From: Persicaria tinctoria
Taxonomy: Eukaryota > Streptophyta > Magnoliopsida > Caryophyllales > Polygonaceae
Assembly (NCBI GenBank): GCA_037127255.1
Contig: JBANSL010000003.1
Location: forward strand, 51,399,814 to 51,463,813
Direction: 5' to 3'
Length of the DNA stretch: 64,000 bases
Part shown: in pieces, positions 23,101-35,800 of the stretch
Layout of the letters: the number at the start of each line of letters is the position of its first letter
Numbering within the stretch: position 1 is the stretch's first letter
Program-made: the position numbers and the translations under genes
Notes under the pieces: generated by a model
Seen by the model: only the letters and a program-made list of their open reading frames with translations
The model's database searches: none
Told to the model about the DNA's origin: nothing

Positions 23101-23882
23101 TTTGAGGTGGTAAAATATTAGTAGCTTCCAAACACTTAGCCAAAAAATAGGGACATTTTAAATTTTTTTGGTAAAAAAAAAAAGAACCAACTCCCAACAC
23201 TTACAAATAATCCAAACTGGCCGACATTTTAAATTCATTACCCTAGTTCAAACTGGCCGACATACAACACAAACAAAAAAGAAAAAATTTGCAAAATAGG
23301 CACTTTATTTGGACGTATCTGCAAAATGGTCGCATTTTTTGACAATTTAGAAAAATGGCCACTATATATTCTTATTCTCAATTTTATTTTATTTTTTTAA
23401 TCTATTGTTGCCCCATCGTCCCTCTCTCTCTCCAATCTCTCTCTCCGCTCCCGATTGAAGGCGATTTTGGGTCTCGATCTCTCCGGCGCCGGATTGGAAG
23501 TCTCGATCTCGATCAATGGCGGCGAAGACCAGACAACGAAGTGGCGGCGAGATCTCGATCAATCTATGGAGGCGAGATCTCGATCTATCTATGGCGGCGA
23601 TATCGAGCGAGATCGAGTGAGGTTGGCGCCGAAGCCGTTGTCTGGTGGCGAGATCGAGGGAGCGAGGAAGCGCCTGAGGCGGTGGCGAGCGAGCGGCAGA
23701 AGGAGCAAGGGAGGGAGCGAGAGACGGAAGGAGCGAGGGAAGGAGCCAGCGCCGGAGGCCGGAGCGAGCAAAGGCGCCACCGAGCGGAGCAGCGAGGAGG
23801 TGAGGCGGTTGTACCAGTGATGAAATTTTACATTTCTAGAATTGATTCTATACCTAGGGCTATGAAGACTTGAATTAGGTTT

Positions 23883-24155
23883 TTGGCATACTTTGCGAGA
23901 CTTTTGCTTCCTGAACCGCACCAGCTCAGGTTTCGGCCATATGTCCGGACAGCCGATCCATTGCCACCGCAACCTGCAATGCACACTTTTCTGTTTTCAA
24001 AACCTCCTTGTCACACAGATTATGCTGAGTTCCTAGGTATGTTTATGCCATATGCAGTGACTTACTCTGGGAACTCGAATGAGCTTGAGCTACTTCTGAG
24101 CGATTCTTCGCTTGAATTGCTTGATGCAGCAGATATTCGCGCTGGCTCCTCGTGA
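23883..24155 (+). other. Unrecognised open frame in MULE b
   Basis: A 90-codon open frame with proline-rich content follows the GC-rich left block. I find no family motif. It could be an exon of a captured or locally evolved transcript. Confidence 0.2.
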
Positions 24156-25189
24156 TCTTCCAGATGATCCTCCTCTCTTGTCTCTGACCTGCCTGTGTCG
24201 CTTGCTGCAGTTGATCCTCTCCCTGATTGCTCGTCATCACCCGGGCTCCCTTCTTGTTGCAACTCTGCACTCAGGTACACGCTATCCTCATCGTCAACCT
24301 GCAACCAGCCTCAAAAGGATTACTTAACTAGCCTAAAGAAACTACCAAAACAAGAGATAGAGAGAAGTTGTGCGCCATGTTCTTGGATAGTGGATGCAAA
24401 CCATAGGGTCTCTCTCTAGCATAGATGGTTTATCATAGACTCTAAATGGCCAGCCTATGCCTTCATCAATCGGGCACAAAAAACTGTAGCAAAGTCGCTC
24501 CACCTGCTCCAATGAATGAAACAACATAGCTGAATCCTCAATTCCATTCCCATCATATTACCATTCCAACAGGAGTTCATGTGAGAGCACCGGTGATTCG
24601 GTGAATGAAGAGGTAAGGAAGTGTAAATACGTATGGTATCATCTGTGTTGCTTAGCTTGAGTTCAATTGGGTGGACAATTTTTGTAGCGGTACAAGTTTG
24701 CTAGGCAAATCAAATGTTGGTTTTAAGAACATATTTTCTTTGTGCCTAACCCATTACCCACTTGTTTTAAATTTTTATACATACATATTTATGTAGCTGA
24801 TTTTGAAGCTGTAAAATGTACCATCTGTTGCAATTCTTTTGTGATTTTAATTAAAAAAAAAAAGGTGCCTTGTTTTAGTTTTAGGTTATTGTTGTGGGAT
24901 TTGAGTAAACGTTGTGATTTGTATTGCTTTTGAATGAATTAATTTGTATGGAGTACATGAAGTGATGAAGGTATAATTGTGCACTGTTGGAAACAAAGAA
25001 ACTGGAGCTGAAATCTACTTTGATCATTTTGATCAGAAAAGAACCTCACCCACTGCTTCTCTAGTTCTGCCCTTCCATATGATTTTGAGTTCAGTTTGTG
25101 TTATTGCAAGTTGATCTCTTTTTCATCTAGATATGGGAGTAGAAACCGACTTCCAGGATCCGATAAAAATATGCGAAAAATGGGAAAAA

Positions 25190-26440
25190 AATCCTTGTCA
25201 TAATAGATTATATTTGCACAATAATCGAAGAGTTGTGAAATTGCGCTCAATAGACTATGATTGTAGAACATGGGGAATTAATGGAATTTTTGCTCAACAT
25301 GATCTTTTTTTTTGCTCAACAATATATTATTTTTGCACAAAGTATTGAGACTTCTGAAATTGTTCTCAACATGATTTTATTTTCTCTCAATATGTTTTCA
25401 TATTTTCTCAATAGATTATTGCACAACATGCTCTTATTTTTGCTCAACAATTCTTTATTTTTGCACAACAATCGAGGCTTGTGAAATTGTGTCTCCACAT
25501 AATCTTATTTTTTGTAAATATAATTTTATACTTTTTTAACAGATTATTGCACAACACGGTCTTATTTTTGCTCATCAATAGAGTAAAATTGCACAACATG
25601 GGGGATTGGTGAAATTTTGCTCAACATCATCTTATTTTTGCTCAACTATGGGTTATTTTTGCACAACAATCGAGACTTGTGAATTTGTTTTCAACATGAT
25701 ATTATTTTCTCTCAGTATAATTTCATACTTTCTCAATAAATTATTGCACAACATGCTCTTATTTTTGCTCATCAATTCTTATTTTTGCGCAACATTCGAG
25801 ACTTTGTGAAATTGTGTCTCAACATGATATTACTTTTTGTAAATATAATTTTATATTTTTTAATAGATTGTTGCACAACATGGTCTTATTTTTGCTTATC
25901 AATAGGCAATAATTGCACAACATGCGAGATTGGTGAAATTTTGCTCAACATCATCTTATTTTTGCTCAACTATAGGTTATTTTTGCACAACAATCGAGAC
26001 TTGTGAATTTTTTTTCAACATGATATTTTTTTCTCTCAATATAATTTCATACTTTCTCAATAAATTATTGCACAACATGCTCTTATTTTTGCTCATCAAT
26101 ACTTTATTTTTGCACAACATTCGAGACTTGTGAAATTGTGTCTCGACATGATCTTACTTTTTGTAAATATAATTTTATATTTTTTTAATAGATTATTGCA
26201 CAACCTGGTCTTATTTTTGCTCATCAATAGACAATAATTGCACAACATGGGAGATTGGAGAAATTTTGTTCAACATCATTTTATTTTTGCTCAACTATAA
26301 GTTATTTTTGCACAACAATCGAGACTTGTGAATTTGTTTTCAACATGATCTTATTTTCTCTCAATATTATTTCATACTTTTTAAATAAATTATTGCACAA
26401 CATGCTCTTATATATTTTTGTTCATCAATACTTTATTTTT
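25190..26440. repeat. 325-bp tandem repeats with TTGCACAA subunits
   Basis: The same segment (GGTGAAATTTTGCTCAAC) recurs at 25606, 25930 and 26255, a 324-325 bp period, with partial units on both sides. Each unit is made of shorter related pieces of 35-45 bases with TTTTTGCACAACA or TTTTTGCTCAACA, so it is a higher-order repeat. Similar TTGCACAA motifs occur at 35580-35795 and 41060-41440. Confidence 0.85.
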
Positions 26441-26454
26441 GAAATACTAGTGGT

Positions 26455-26570
26455 AAAAATTAGTGTTGACACTGATATTAGTTACAATTAGTGATGACAC
26501 TGATATTAGTTACAATTGGTTTTGACACTGATATTAGTTACAATTAGTGCTGACACTGTTTTAAGAATTG
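26455..26570. repeat. 33-bp minisatellite
   Basis: About three and a half copies of a unit containing TTAGTTACAATTAGTG and TGACACTGATA, directly after the 325-bp array. Confidence 0.8.
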
Positions 26571-26735
26571 CATGACTCTGTTGTAAGAGTTGCACGACTC
26601 TGTTGTAAGAGTTGCACGTCTCTGTTGTAAGAGTTGCACGACTCTGTTGTAAGAGTTGCACGACTCTGTTGTAAGAGTTGCACGACTCTGTTGTAAGAGT
26701 TGCACGACTCAGTTGTAAGAGTTGCACGACTCTCA
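26571..26735. repeat. 22-bp minisatellite
   Basis: About seven to eight nearly perfect copies of CTCTGTTGTAAGAG plus TTGCACGA, again with a TTGCAC core. Open frames across it are repeat artefacts. Confidence 0.9.
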
Positions 26736-27374
26736 TGTTTTGAACCCGAAACCAAGGGATTAAAGGAAGAAATGGTTGTTTCTCGATAGAAGGCATTAAA
26801 GAAAGTATGCAATAAGTCTAAATAAGATTTATTTTAAAATCAACCGATTCAATTTGAATTTGCTAGTATAATAGCCACCCAGCTAGCTCTTCCAATATAG
26901 ACTGCCAGTAAATGGAAAACTGAGAGAGTTCACAATGATCCCACTTCCTTTATGAACAAACAAATTTCCCTTATTCATAAAAGTGACACCATAACTATGA
27001 ATTACAGCAAGTGATGTTTACTTATTCAAACACGATACAAAATGCAGAACGCAATGACAGCAAAATACCAACCGAAGACAACTACATTCACTCGCTAAGC
27101 CTTTTTTCCAATCCCCTTGAATGCATAAGTTCAGGTCATACTTCACGTCTTTTGTTGTGCAAGGAAGAAAAGCCTTTCTGTGAATGGACATTCGATGCAG
27201 TCAACATTTTATACACCAGATTTGCCATAGCCCCAAATGAAACTATTGCCAAGAAACAAGATCTGAACTAAATCCCAAACCATCTATATAGTATTTCATA
27301 TAACTTTTAAATTCTGCACTAACCTCACCTCATTTGCATCTATGCCCTTTCATTGTGAGAATAGAAGAGAAATC

Positions 27375-28884
27375 CTAGTCGAGCTTAACATTGGAATAGA
27401 GAAGTGTGTCCCTTGTGAGCGACATATTCATGAGAAGATAGACCTGTATGGAAACATTAAGAGGAAAAAATGAGCAATCTAAACTTTGTGCAATAAACTT
27501 CTCGTATCATTTTTCCTTTAAAGTACCCCAGGGAGGAAAAAAAAGGTCTTACCCCAATCAAAGTAGCAATAATGAGAACAATCCTTGTAAACCTTGCAAG
27601 TGTTAGCCTAACCAAAGCCAACTTTGCTATCAAGGTGGAATTTAATGATGTCTTTGCTTCTTCTAGAAAATGGGTTGATGGCAGTGAACTAGATACGACA
27701 TTCAGCAACTCCTCAGGTTGTGATGAATGTGCCTCTTTTAGAATGAGGACTACAACAACTTGATCTGCCCAAAACAGAACAGACAGTTTGAGTGGAGAAT
27801 TAAGAGGGGAAATATTTAGGTAACAGTAGAGAAGTTAAAGTACCAACATCAACAACAAAAAGGTAAAGAAAATGACTCCTACTGAAAGATAAACTTGAAA
27901 ATATATTCAAATTCAAATTAGAATAAACGTCTCCTTGCTAGAAATAGAGTCACCTTTAAGTTCCAATGGTGTAGTCTCAAGAATTTTTGAAATAGCCATG
28001 AGGAATAACTCAGTTCCTTGTTGAGAAATGCCCTTGGGTCCATACTCTTTCAAAGCCTGCAGGAAAATAATATATAATGTTAATGGCACTTCCCGTCATA
28101 GATGATTCGTTTTTCACATTGTAATATATTACCTATTAATCTATGATCCATGCTATCCAATAAAGATTTCCCATTATTTTTTGTTGTATGTATCTGGTGA
28201 GCTTATTTAGTTCATGCTTGTGTGCAAATCTTTTGCTACATGGATTCGTTTCTAGAGCAGACATAGAAAAAGAAAGCATCTGCACATGAGCAGTTACAGT
28301 TGGAATTGACTTTTTTCGGAGAGATGTGATATTTTAAATATAAAAAATAATGACAAACCCATACTTCTAAAACATTTACAACTCTTAAAAGAGGCCAGAA
28401 TCACAACGTGTCTGAAGTTCTGAACTCAAGTAGATGACCAAGAATCTCAACATTCTCGTCCTTGGAATAGACATGCAGGACATTTCGAAAATGAATCAAT
28501 CTATCAAGGGCACGACATTTCGAAAATGAAAAATGTGGTGTGATTTGGTAAAATTGAGCAAACATGAGAGGTTGGAGCTTACTTGGAGGGTTTCTTCCTT
28601 CAAATCCTCTAATGACTCAGCAAGCTCTCCCCGTTTCGACGTTGTGGCTACCAGGGTCTGTGAAAGATACAAAAGGCTGCATAATTGAACAATGATGACA
28701 TACTTTAATGGAGTATATTTCAATTTTGAAATGCTTACCTTTCTCGTCTTATGTAAGTCATACTCGATGGATCTGATTCGATTCAATGATTCAACAATCA
28801 TGTCCTCTTTGTCTGAAGGGATCCTCGAAGGTTTGTTGACGAGATCAGTGATAGAAACTTCCAAATTTTGAAACCTTTGCCAGC
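27375..28884 (-). CDS. Spliced gene of unknown function inside MULE b
   Basis: Five minus-strand exons with GT-AG borders join in one frame: 28884(?)-28739, 28657-28583, 28056-27954, 27764-27553 and 27443-27375, ending at TAG 27377-27375. Phases agree at every junction (0, 0, 1, 0) and I saw no internal stop. The product begins (known part) with SITDLVNKPSRIPSDKED, continues through EDLKEETLQ and ALKEYGPKGISQQGTELF, and ends with a hydrophobic segment (FTRIVLIIATLIGVYLLM) and about 18 further residues. This looks like a membrane-anchored tail. The 5' exons are not resolved; the promoter may be the GC-rich block at 30500-30780. I do not recognise the family. It could be a host gene carried by the element, or a host locus bracketed by it. 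Confidence 0.5.
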
Positions 28885-30490
28885 ATGGATGAAGCCAACA
28901 TATAGAGATTCAAGTCAGCGAAGAGTTAAACTATAGAAATTAGCTATAGTTCTCAGGTATAAATGTTCAAGATGGAATAATAGATACTTTAGAAGCGATG
29001 AAGGTTTTGAGCTATGTCTTACCCACGCATATTCAAATCTGAATTAGCTATTCCAAATCTGAATTAGTTATTCCAAGCGATGAAGGTTTTGAGCTATGTC
29101 TTATCCATGCTGTGTGGTATAACTCTTCCTCCTGAAAAACAATCAAATCTGAATTAGCTATTCCAAATGATAAAAAAGAAAAGTCACAAATTGAAGAACT
29201 GAGATCCATATCAAATTACAAGTATCCTCACTCAAAGACAATGGTTCAGCAATTGCAATCCATCACAAACAAAGAAACATAAATCACAGTAGAGAATGTA
29301 TTGACATACCCGACTTGAACACAAGCTATCCACATAAAGAAAAAAAAAAGAGTTGTGCAGGAGATGACATCCATCGTTCACTATAAATAAACCAGTAAAT
29401 CATGTTTATGCCAGACTTTAAACGAAAACATCAACTCAAACTCAAAGACTTTAAACCAAGAATATTTCTATAAATCTGAATAGAGGAATCTTGGTTTGCA
29501 ATCTGAATAGAGGAATATTTCTATAAATCTGAATAGAGAAATTGTCGAGCAGTAGGCACAAGCCATCAAACCCTTCTCGGATATGCAATCTGATCAAGAA
29601 AGACCAAACAAAATAATAAGAAACAAAAAGCAAGTAATACAGGGAGGAAAACGCATAAGCTAGACAATTGCTCAGAAATGCACGATCATCATTGAAAAAG
29701 AACACAAATCCGCCTTATTTCAGCACAGAAAAACACAAATCTTAGAACTGAAATTTTCCTTATCAATCGATCTTCGATCGATTGATAAGGAACCTAGCAA
29801 TGAAGAAATCTAGCATTGAGGTTATATGTTGGAATCCTACTAGTCCTCGAGGAAAGTAGAAGTTTTGAACACACAATAACCAGGAAACTCAGATCCAAAC
29901 AATCAAGAGCACAGATTAAAAAAACAAAACACAACACAAGAGAGAGAAAAAACAACATCACGGTATAAATGGCATACCGATGATGGAAAGAATCTCACCA
30001 ACGTCATTAGTTCAGTAGCTTAGGCCCCCTAAATTACGCGGACTGACAGCCCTTAGTGAGAAAATCTGCAAAACAGATGCAAAACTCTTCATGAGTAAAA
30101 AAACCGGAGTAAACAGTTGAAACTACGTGCTAGTTGAAACAAACATGACATTGGATCTTCAACCATCTTCAAACAAAAATGATCATTCCATTGCTGTCAT
30201 CACTGGATTCAACTATATTTGATTCAGATACAGCAAAAATGATCATAAACATTCACATATTCGAATGGAGACTTCAAAATTGTATCCAATCACAAACATA
30301 AAACAACAAAGACAAGATTTAAGATTTCGTTCAGCAATTACAGCCATCAGAAACAAAATCGAGCTCCTTATCAATCGATAGATCGATTGATAAGGAAATC
30401 GAGCGACATAGAATGAGGAACACAGAAAATCGATCTTCGAGGCAGAAAACGCACGAAAACAAGAGAAATTATTCAAATGCACATTAAATA
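28885..30490. other. Noncoding part of MULE b
   Basis: Intron-like AT-rich sequence, possibly holding further 5' exons of the minus-strand gene. Small local repeats are present: CAAATCTGAATTAG (29035-29065 and 29145), CTATAAATCTGAATAGAG (29468 and 29520), and palindromes CAATCGATCTTCGATCGATTG (29766) and TCAATCGATAGATCGATTGA (30372). Confidence 0.4.
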
Positions 30491-30921
30491 AGCGATGATT
30501 GTTTCGCTACAAATCAGGCGAAGTGTACATACCAGGAACGGAAGCGATTGAGCACGAAGACACGAACAAAACCCTAAGACAGTGGAACAAGCAAGAAGAA
30601 CAGCAATCAGAACAAGGAACTAGACAGATCCACGAGAACGCGAACAACAATTACAGGGAGAGCCGGAGAGGGAGAGAGATTCGAACTTTGTTCGTTGGTG
30701 AGAGAGCAACGCGAAGAGGAGAGAGAGAGCAGAGCGCGACGGAGAGAGAGAGAGTCGGAGAGAGCGTGTAGAACAAAGCTATATATTGTGGACATTTTAT
30801 AAAATTGTCCCAAAACACGGGCATTTCACAAAATAAGCCCATTTTGGTGGCTATTTTGCAAAATCCCCCAACAAAAAATCCCCAAATTAGATGAATAGTG
30901 GTCGAGGCGATTCGGAAGAAG

Positions 30922-32012
30922 ATCCTCTCCTAATAAACCACCTCCTAATAACTTCCTAATAAAATAATCTCAGCCATTAAAAAAAATAAAGGGCTGAGAT
31001 TATATCCCTACATTAATCAAAACCAAAACCAAAACCCCCTTCCCCTCTGCCGCCTACTGAATCCTCTCTACCTCACCATCCAGTACGCCGATTCTTTGTT
31101 CACCCTCCACGGCAAGACCGTCCTTGAACTCGGCGCCGGAATGGGTCTCCCAGGGCTCACCGCGGCTCGCCTAGGAGCAAACCGAGTCTTCCTCACCGAC
31201 ATCGCCCTGCTTCTTCCGGTTCTGCGCAGGAACACCGAGGTCAACGACTTAGCAGAGCGGGTGGAGGTGAGCGATTTGTTTGGGGATTGGGCTAGTTACC
31301 GAGTCAACTCGGTGAGTCGGGGTCGGCAGTGAAATTGGTCCGGATGCCAGACGTGTTCTACGACCCCGATGAGATGACATATTCGGCCCGGATGCTAAAG
31401 GGGGTCTGCTCAGGGGAGACGAGGGTGTGAGTGGCGAGCGAGGTGAGGGCATGGCATCCACAGGCTAGTGCTTGGAGGAGTGGCGAGTCACGATTGAAAA
31501 TCTAAATCTAATATTTATAAAATCAAATTCAAAACATTGATTAATTTGTCCAATTTGTCCAGGTTAGTTCTATGGCTTATACATTCTTATTGTTTGAAGA
31601 AAGCAGATTGAAAATCAATTATGTGGGGTTCAAAGTTTCGATGTGTTCTTCCAAACAAAATGAATAAATTTACCAAGAAAATACACAGCAAGTGTAGGAA
31701 CGGGAACACTTTGAAATTTGATTGGAAACTTAACCTTTTTCTATATCAATTTCACAGGGTAAGAAAAACATAAATTTTGATCGACCATACTCCCATTAGT
31801 AAAAGAAATTACAGAAGGATATAGGACATTCCCTATCTTAGTTAACTTCATTGCAAATTGATTATCGCTCAATCAGTAAACGGTGGAGGGGAAGATGATT
31901 TTGGGTTTGGGATTAATTAATCTAAGAGATCTAATCCCAGCCCTTTATTTTGTTCAACGGCTGAGATTATTTTATTAGGAAGTTCTTAGGAGGTGGTTTA
32001 TTAGGAGAGGAT
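30922..32012. mobile_element. Mutator-like element f carrying a methyltransferase fragment
   Basis: The left 130 bases (ATCCTCTCCTAATAAACC, ACTTCCTAATAAAATAATC, AATAAAGGGCTGAGATTA) recur inverted at 31885-32012, forming long TIRs of roughly 85-90% identity. A clear target duplication was not found. The 1.1-kb element encloses a piece of a host gene, as Pack-MULEs do. Confidence 0.65.
31042..31495 (+). pseudogene. METTL21-type protein methyltransferase fragment
   Basis: The frame reads YLTIQYADSLFTLHGK, then the S-adenosylmethionine-binding motif LELGAGMGLPGLTAARLG and VFLTDIALLLPVLRRN, matching the Methyltransf_16 family. After a frameshift near 31325 a second frame continues the family pattern (MPDVFYDPDEM, SARMLKGVC, VASEVRAW), with an in-frame TGA near 31430 at a position that probably held tryptophan. 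The N-terminus and the C-terminus are missing and the fragment is enclosed by TIRs of element f. It is a transposon-captured, decayed copy. Confidence 0.75.
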
Positions 32013-33508
32013 GGCGATGAGGTTCGGCGATTGAAGATGCCAAGCCTTCTTCTCCCTAATCTGATCTCCTCCATCATCTTTTCTGGCTTCTCAGTCATTC
32101 CAAAGCGAAGTCGTCTTCTTTCTTCTCCGGATGTCGTCATCAACTAGAGTGGGTCGTCTTCGATTGGATTCGGTCTTCTTCAACTGATCTCTGGTGCCCC
32201 ATTCCGTCATCTCCTTCAGCTTTTCAGTCCAACCAAAGAGAGGTCGAGTCGTGGGTCCATTCGCACCTCTGGCTTGTCATCTTCGACTGGCGTCTGTACC
32301 TTGCTTCTCTCCTTCCTCCGACTAAGTTGCTCATCTCCTTCTTCCAGCCGTAGTCTAGTCGTCATCAACTTTATTAAACACCCAAATAGAGGTATGAAAA
32401 TCCTAATTTGAGAATCCCTATTCTGCTTGTGAGACACAAAATAGGTTCTGGTAGAGAATCCCTATTTTGCTTTCTTATCTCCTGTAAACACTTTGAATGA
32501 CTCTTTAAAAATGGATGAAAACCCTAATTTGAGAATCCCTGTTTTCTTATCTCCTGCTTGTGTTTTCCTTTGTGAGTTCCCGGTACAAAAGAGGTAGATT
32601 TATGACATTACAACATTCTAGAAGGGTTTGGCCTGATGGAGAAAAAACTGAAAAATAGAATCCAATGGAAGTACATATATATGATTATGAAAAGTTAAAT
32701 GCTACTAATGTATCTATTCCTATAAAACAATTTAATTATCTGGTTGCCTTGGAAATTTTAACGAAAGTATAAAATATTTATTGTTGATTAATTAGAGGAC
32801 TCAATGGAGCAAGGCCATGTGAAGTGGATTGCAGTATTGTTAGCTGACAGGTATGGTATTTTAGAAGGATCTTTACCATTGTCTTTATGCATTTGATAGC
32901 TACCATTGTCTTCAATTGTTTCTAGTACACAAATATGTAATATTTCAAGACAAATGCGTGTATTTCTCCAATTTATATATTATAACGGTTATACCTGCTG
33001 TAATACAAGGAATTTAGATAAATTTCATTTTGATCAATTATGTCTTTTTGACATGATTGTTCAAGCAAATAATAAATGTACAGTTGTCTCATAATGTTTC
33101 ATGATTAAGATCTTACTGGCTTCAACAAAGGATTTGCACATCAGCCCTACATAGGCCCAAACACACAATGTGGATTGACATATATTTTACTACTTTGGGT
33201 GGGTTATGAAGTCTGAGTGCTAACAGCTAACAATGTGGATTCAAATGGCATTCTCCTTTATAGTCAGGCTCAATTCTGATCCCAGGCATTGTAATAGACG
33301 GAACCCCAAGTTTTTTAAAGGAATACTCTTTATTGTTTGAGCTTTATTTGATTTGTTTTTAGTTGCTCCTCAAAGCCTGAATTGCTCGCTATATAGGACT
33401 CTCCTTTCTTTGGGTTTTATTTGTTTTCTTTTAATCAAATTTATGGACTCGACTTTATGTTCTTCTTTCTATTTTTTTCAATTTCCTTTTTTTAATTGCA
33501 AATCACAG
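32013..33508. other. Unassigned sequence between element f and the DUF21 fragment
   Basis: The first 350 bases are C/T-rich and leader-like; the rest is AT-rich, intron-like sequence. Two similar segments, CCTAATTTGAGAATCCCT, lie at 32403 and 32523. No gene is supported. Confidence 0.35.
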
Positions 33509-33887
33509 GTCAAGAATCTCCTAGTTGTTGACCCTAATGATGTTGTCCCAATTAGAGATAAATGGTTATTAGAAAAATCCCTTGGTATGAGTACTTACTT
33601 ATCCACCAGTACTAGCTACCTCACATTTGATACCGCCAAAACATGTTGTTTCCCTCTCATTTGTCATTCTTATTCTTCTGATAATCCTTCTATTGTTGTG
33701 CTAATCTACCCTTCTTTCTTTAATGGACACCTGCTCCTCTGACCTCGCCTTTTCTTGTATTTCATGGTTTCTGAAAACATACCTCTCTATGATATTCTGA
33801 ATGAATTTCAGAAAGGTCACAGTCACATCGCGGTTGTTTACAAAGACTTGAATGAATCTAGAGCCAGCCTTAAAGAGCTTAGAGATG
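33509..33887 (+). pseudogene. CNNM/DUF21-CBS protein gene fragment
   Basis: An exon with AG and GT borders (33509-33584) encodes VKNLLVVDPNDVVPIRD, and 33764-33887 encodes ENIPLYDILNEFQKGHSHIAV, the CBS-domain segment of plant DUF21/CNNM-type membrane proteins. The normal sequence between the two pieces is replaced by unrelated DNA and the DUF21 transmembrane domain is absent. It is a gene fragment; whether a transposon captured it cannot be decided, because no TIR pair was found around it. Confidence 0.6.
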
Positions 33888-34764
33888 GTGAGCTCTTTTG
33901 AAGTTTTGCTGGAAGCTCGAGTGGGAGTCATAAAAGACACTTACACAATCTTAAATAAAAGAACATGTCTACATCTATGCTTGCTCATGATTTAATCTTT
34001 TTGTCCTAAATTTTTGGGATTTTCGGTGTGGTAGATTGGGATTCTTTTATGGATGATGAATGTCTCTAACTTTTTCTCGAGTCTTTGCTGATTTCTTGCT
34101 AATTATTTGGACATTACTGGAACAAATGGATTTGAATTCTTCTTCTGCTATTTTTTTTTAAATCAAGTTCCACTAATCTCTTATCCTTTGTAATTTGTCA
34201 GCTTTCAGGCACTCATCTAGTATGATTCACCCCAGAATGCCGCTTCTGCTATGAGTGAGCTGCATGTATATCTTTTTGGTATTAAAAGCAGGACTATATT
34301 ATCCCACACTCATTTGTTATCAAAGATCTAATGTCCTCTTTGTAGGGACAAAATATATATGATCGTCATTGTCAATTGGATATTCAGTACTCAAAGCTAG
34401 CGATGCATCTGCTGAAAAAGCCAGAAGAAAAGAGAATGTTGTGCAAGAAGAAAGAATGCACCAGCAAAAAGTTAAGGCCGCAAAAGGGGTTTGTAATGTT
34501 TCATATCATTGTTTCACTAATCCAAACCCAAGGAATGAGCTTCTAGTCAGGAGACAATGTTATTGCTATGGTACATGTCATGTGTTGCATTTTATGGTAT
34601 TTATTTCGTGGTTTTTGTCGACTTATATACTAGAATTAAGTCCTGCATTAAAATGTAACAACATATTGTTGTGTTCCTATAGATGATTATACTGTGTGGC
34701 CATTTATAAACTGCAACTTCTCATTTATTTGAGTCCCTTGTTCATGCTCGCTTGAGAATGGTAT
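33888..34764 (+). other. Exon-like remnants downstream of the DUF21 fragment
   Basis: A stretch at 34369-34490 rich in Lys, Glu and Ala codons (EKARRKENVVQEERMHQQK) ends at a possible GT donor. I cannot assign it. The remainder is AT-rich and noncoding. Confidence 0.3.
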
Positions 34765-35565
34765 TGTTGTGAGCCTAATTTGTCATGTTTTATACTTTTA
34801 TATCGTTTTCTGCATGCATTTCATACATTTGGGCTAGAATAGTTCAGAATCTATGTAGTTTATGTTTATTTGTAAATGATGGAGTCTCCACCAGTTTCTG
34901 TTTAATTTCGCAGAAATCGAGGCAATTTACAACAATTCAGAGAATGGAGGAAAAGCTCGAAGTCAATTACAGAAAATCTGAGGTCAAAGAGTAGCGGAAC
35001 CCGGACAAATCAAGCTGGAAGCAAGAAAATCGAGTCAAAAATCACAAGTCGATATCGACCTATCTTAGTCGATATCGAGTAAGCAACTCGATTTCCATCC
35101 AGAGAAGCTAGAATCGGTTAAGGAAGAATAGAGAAGTCGATATCGAGTACAGGAACTCGATATTGAGTAACCCAAAACTCAAGCAGAGGTCCCAGAATCG
35201 ACCCGAGAACCTGAAGAAGAAAGGAAGAGGTTGGTACTTGACCTAGTCGATGTCGAGTTGAAGCTAGTCGATATTCATCTTGGAGGCCGAGATCGAGTCA
35301 GGAAGTGAAGACGGAAAAGTTGCAGGTCGATATCGAGTGACTCTAGTCGATATCGACTTGACCAACAGTGGCCGATTTCGAGGATATCTGAATGGTAGTT
35401 TGTCTTTGGGGGCTTGCATGCCTCGATTTATGGCCTTGGTCCTTACTTTGGAGTTGCATCTTTCGGAGTAGGACCCATCGTTGGTTCCTCTAATTAAGTC
35501 TTTAGACTCAATTAGGGGTGATCATTCTTTTCCTTTTAGTTTCTTCCTATGTAAAATACTTTTAT
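34765..35565 (+). repeat. Athila-type LTR E (truncated)
   Basis: It starts TGTTGTGAGCC, like the LTRs of A and G, and continues with the family's U3 segments (ATGCATTTCATACATTTGGG near 34812) and a palindrome cluster. No polypurine tract precedes it. It is closer to LTR F (43540-46763) than to G. After about 35400 it diverges, and the TGCACA-rich block begins near 35575. Confidence 0.75.
35050..35365 (+). repeat. TCGATATCGA palindrome cluster in LTR E
   Basis: Five exact palindromes (near 35051, 35069, 35136, 35326 and 35346) plus TCGATATTGA, TCGATGTCGA and TCGATATTCA variants. Confidence 0.85.
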
Positions 35566-35574
35566 TAATACTTG

Positions 35575-35800
35575 TATTCTAAATGTGCACATTTGTATTC
35601 TAAATGTGCACAATTATATTCTAAATCTGCACAATTGTTATATTTGCACAACAAAAAGTGTTAAAATGGAAAAAAAACAGCGTTGGCGCGAAAAAAGAAA
35701 GAAATTATTATATTTTCATAACATAAAGTTATATTTGCACAATATAATGTTATATGTGCACAACATCAAGTTATATTTGCACAACAAAAAGTGCTGACAC
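35575..35800. repeat. TGCACAA-motif block left of MULE c
   Basis: Repeats of TTGTATTCTAAATGTGCAC and TTATATTTGCACAA. The first unit is the reverse complement of units in the 41060-41440 array, so the two blocks face each other across MULE c and could be ends of one larger element. Confidence 0.7.

Larger units (their letters stand above)
23281..30869. mobile_element. Mutator-like element b (7.6 kb)
   Basis: The left end (TTTGCAAAATAGGCAC, followed by CTGCAAAATGGTC and GAAAAATGGCCAC) and the inverted right end (TTTTGCAAAATAGCCACC, then GTGAAATGCCCG and ATAAAATGTCCAC) are related TIRs built of repeated AAAATGGCC-like units. They are flanked by a perfect 9-bp duplication AACAAAAAA (23272-23280 and 30870-30878), though A-rich. 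Inside are GC-rich subterminal blocks (23430-23830 and 30500-30780), 325-bp tandem repeats, two minisatellites and a spliced gene on the minus strand. No transposase was seen. Confidence 0.75.

Noticed and set aside
25257..26491. Hydrophobic open frames (Phe/Leu/Ser/Cys-rich) in the 325-bp repeats
   Set aside because: They recur with each repeat unit and reflect T-rich sequence, not a membrane protein.
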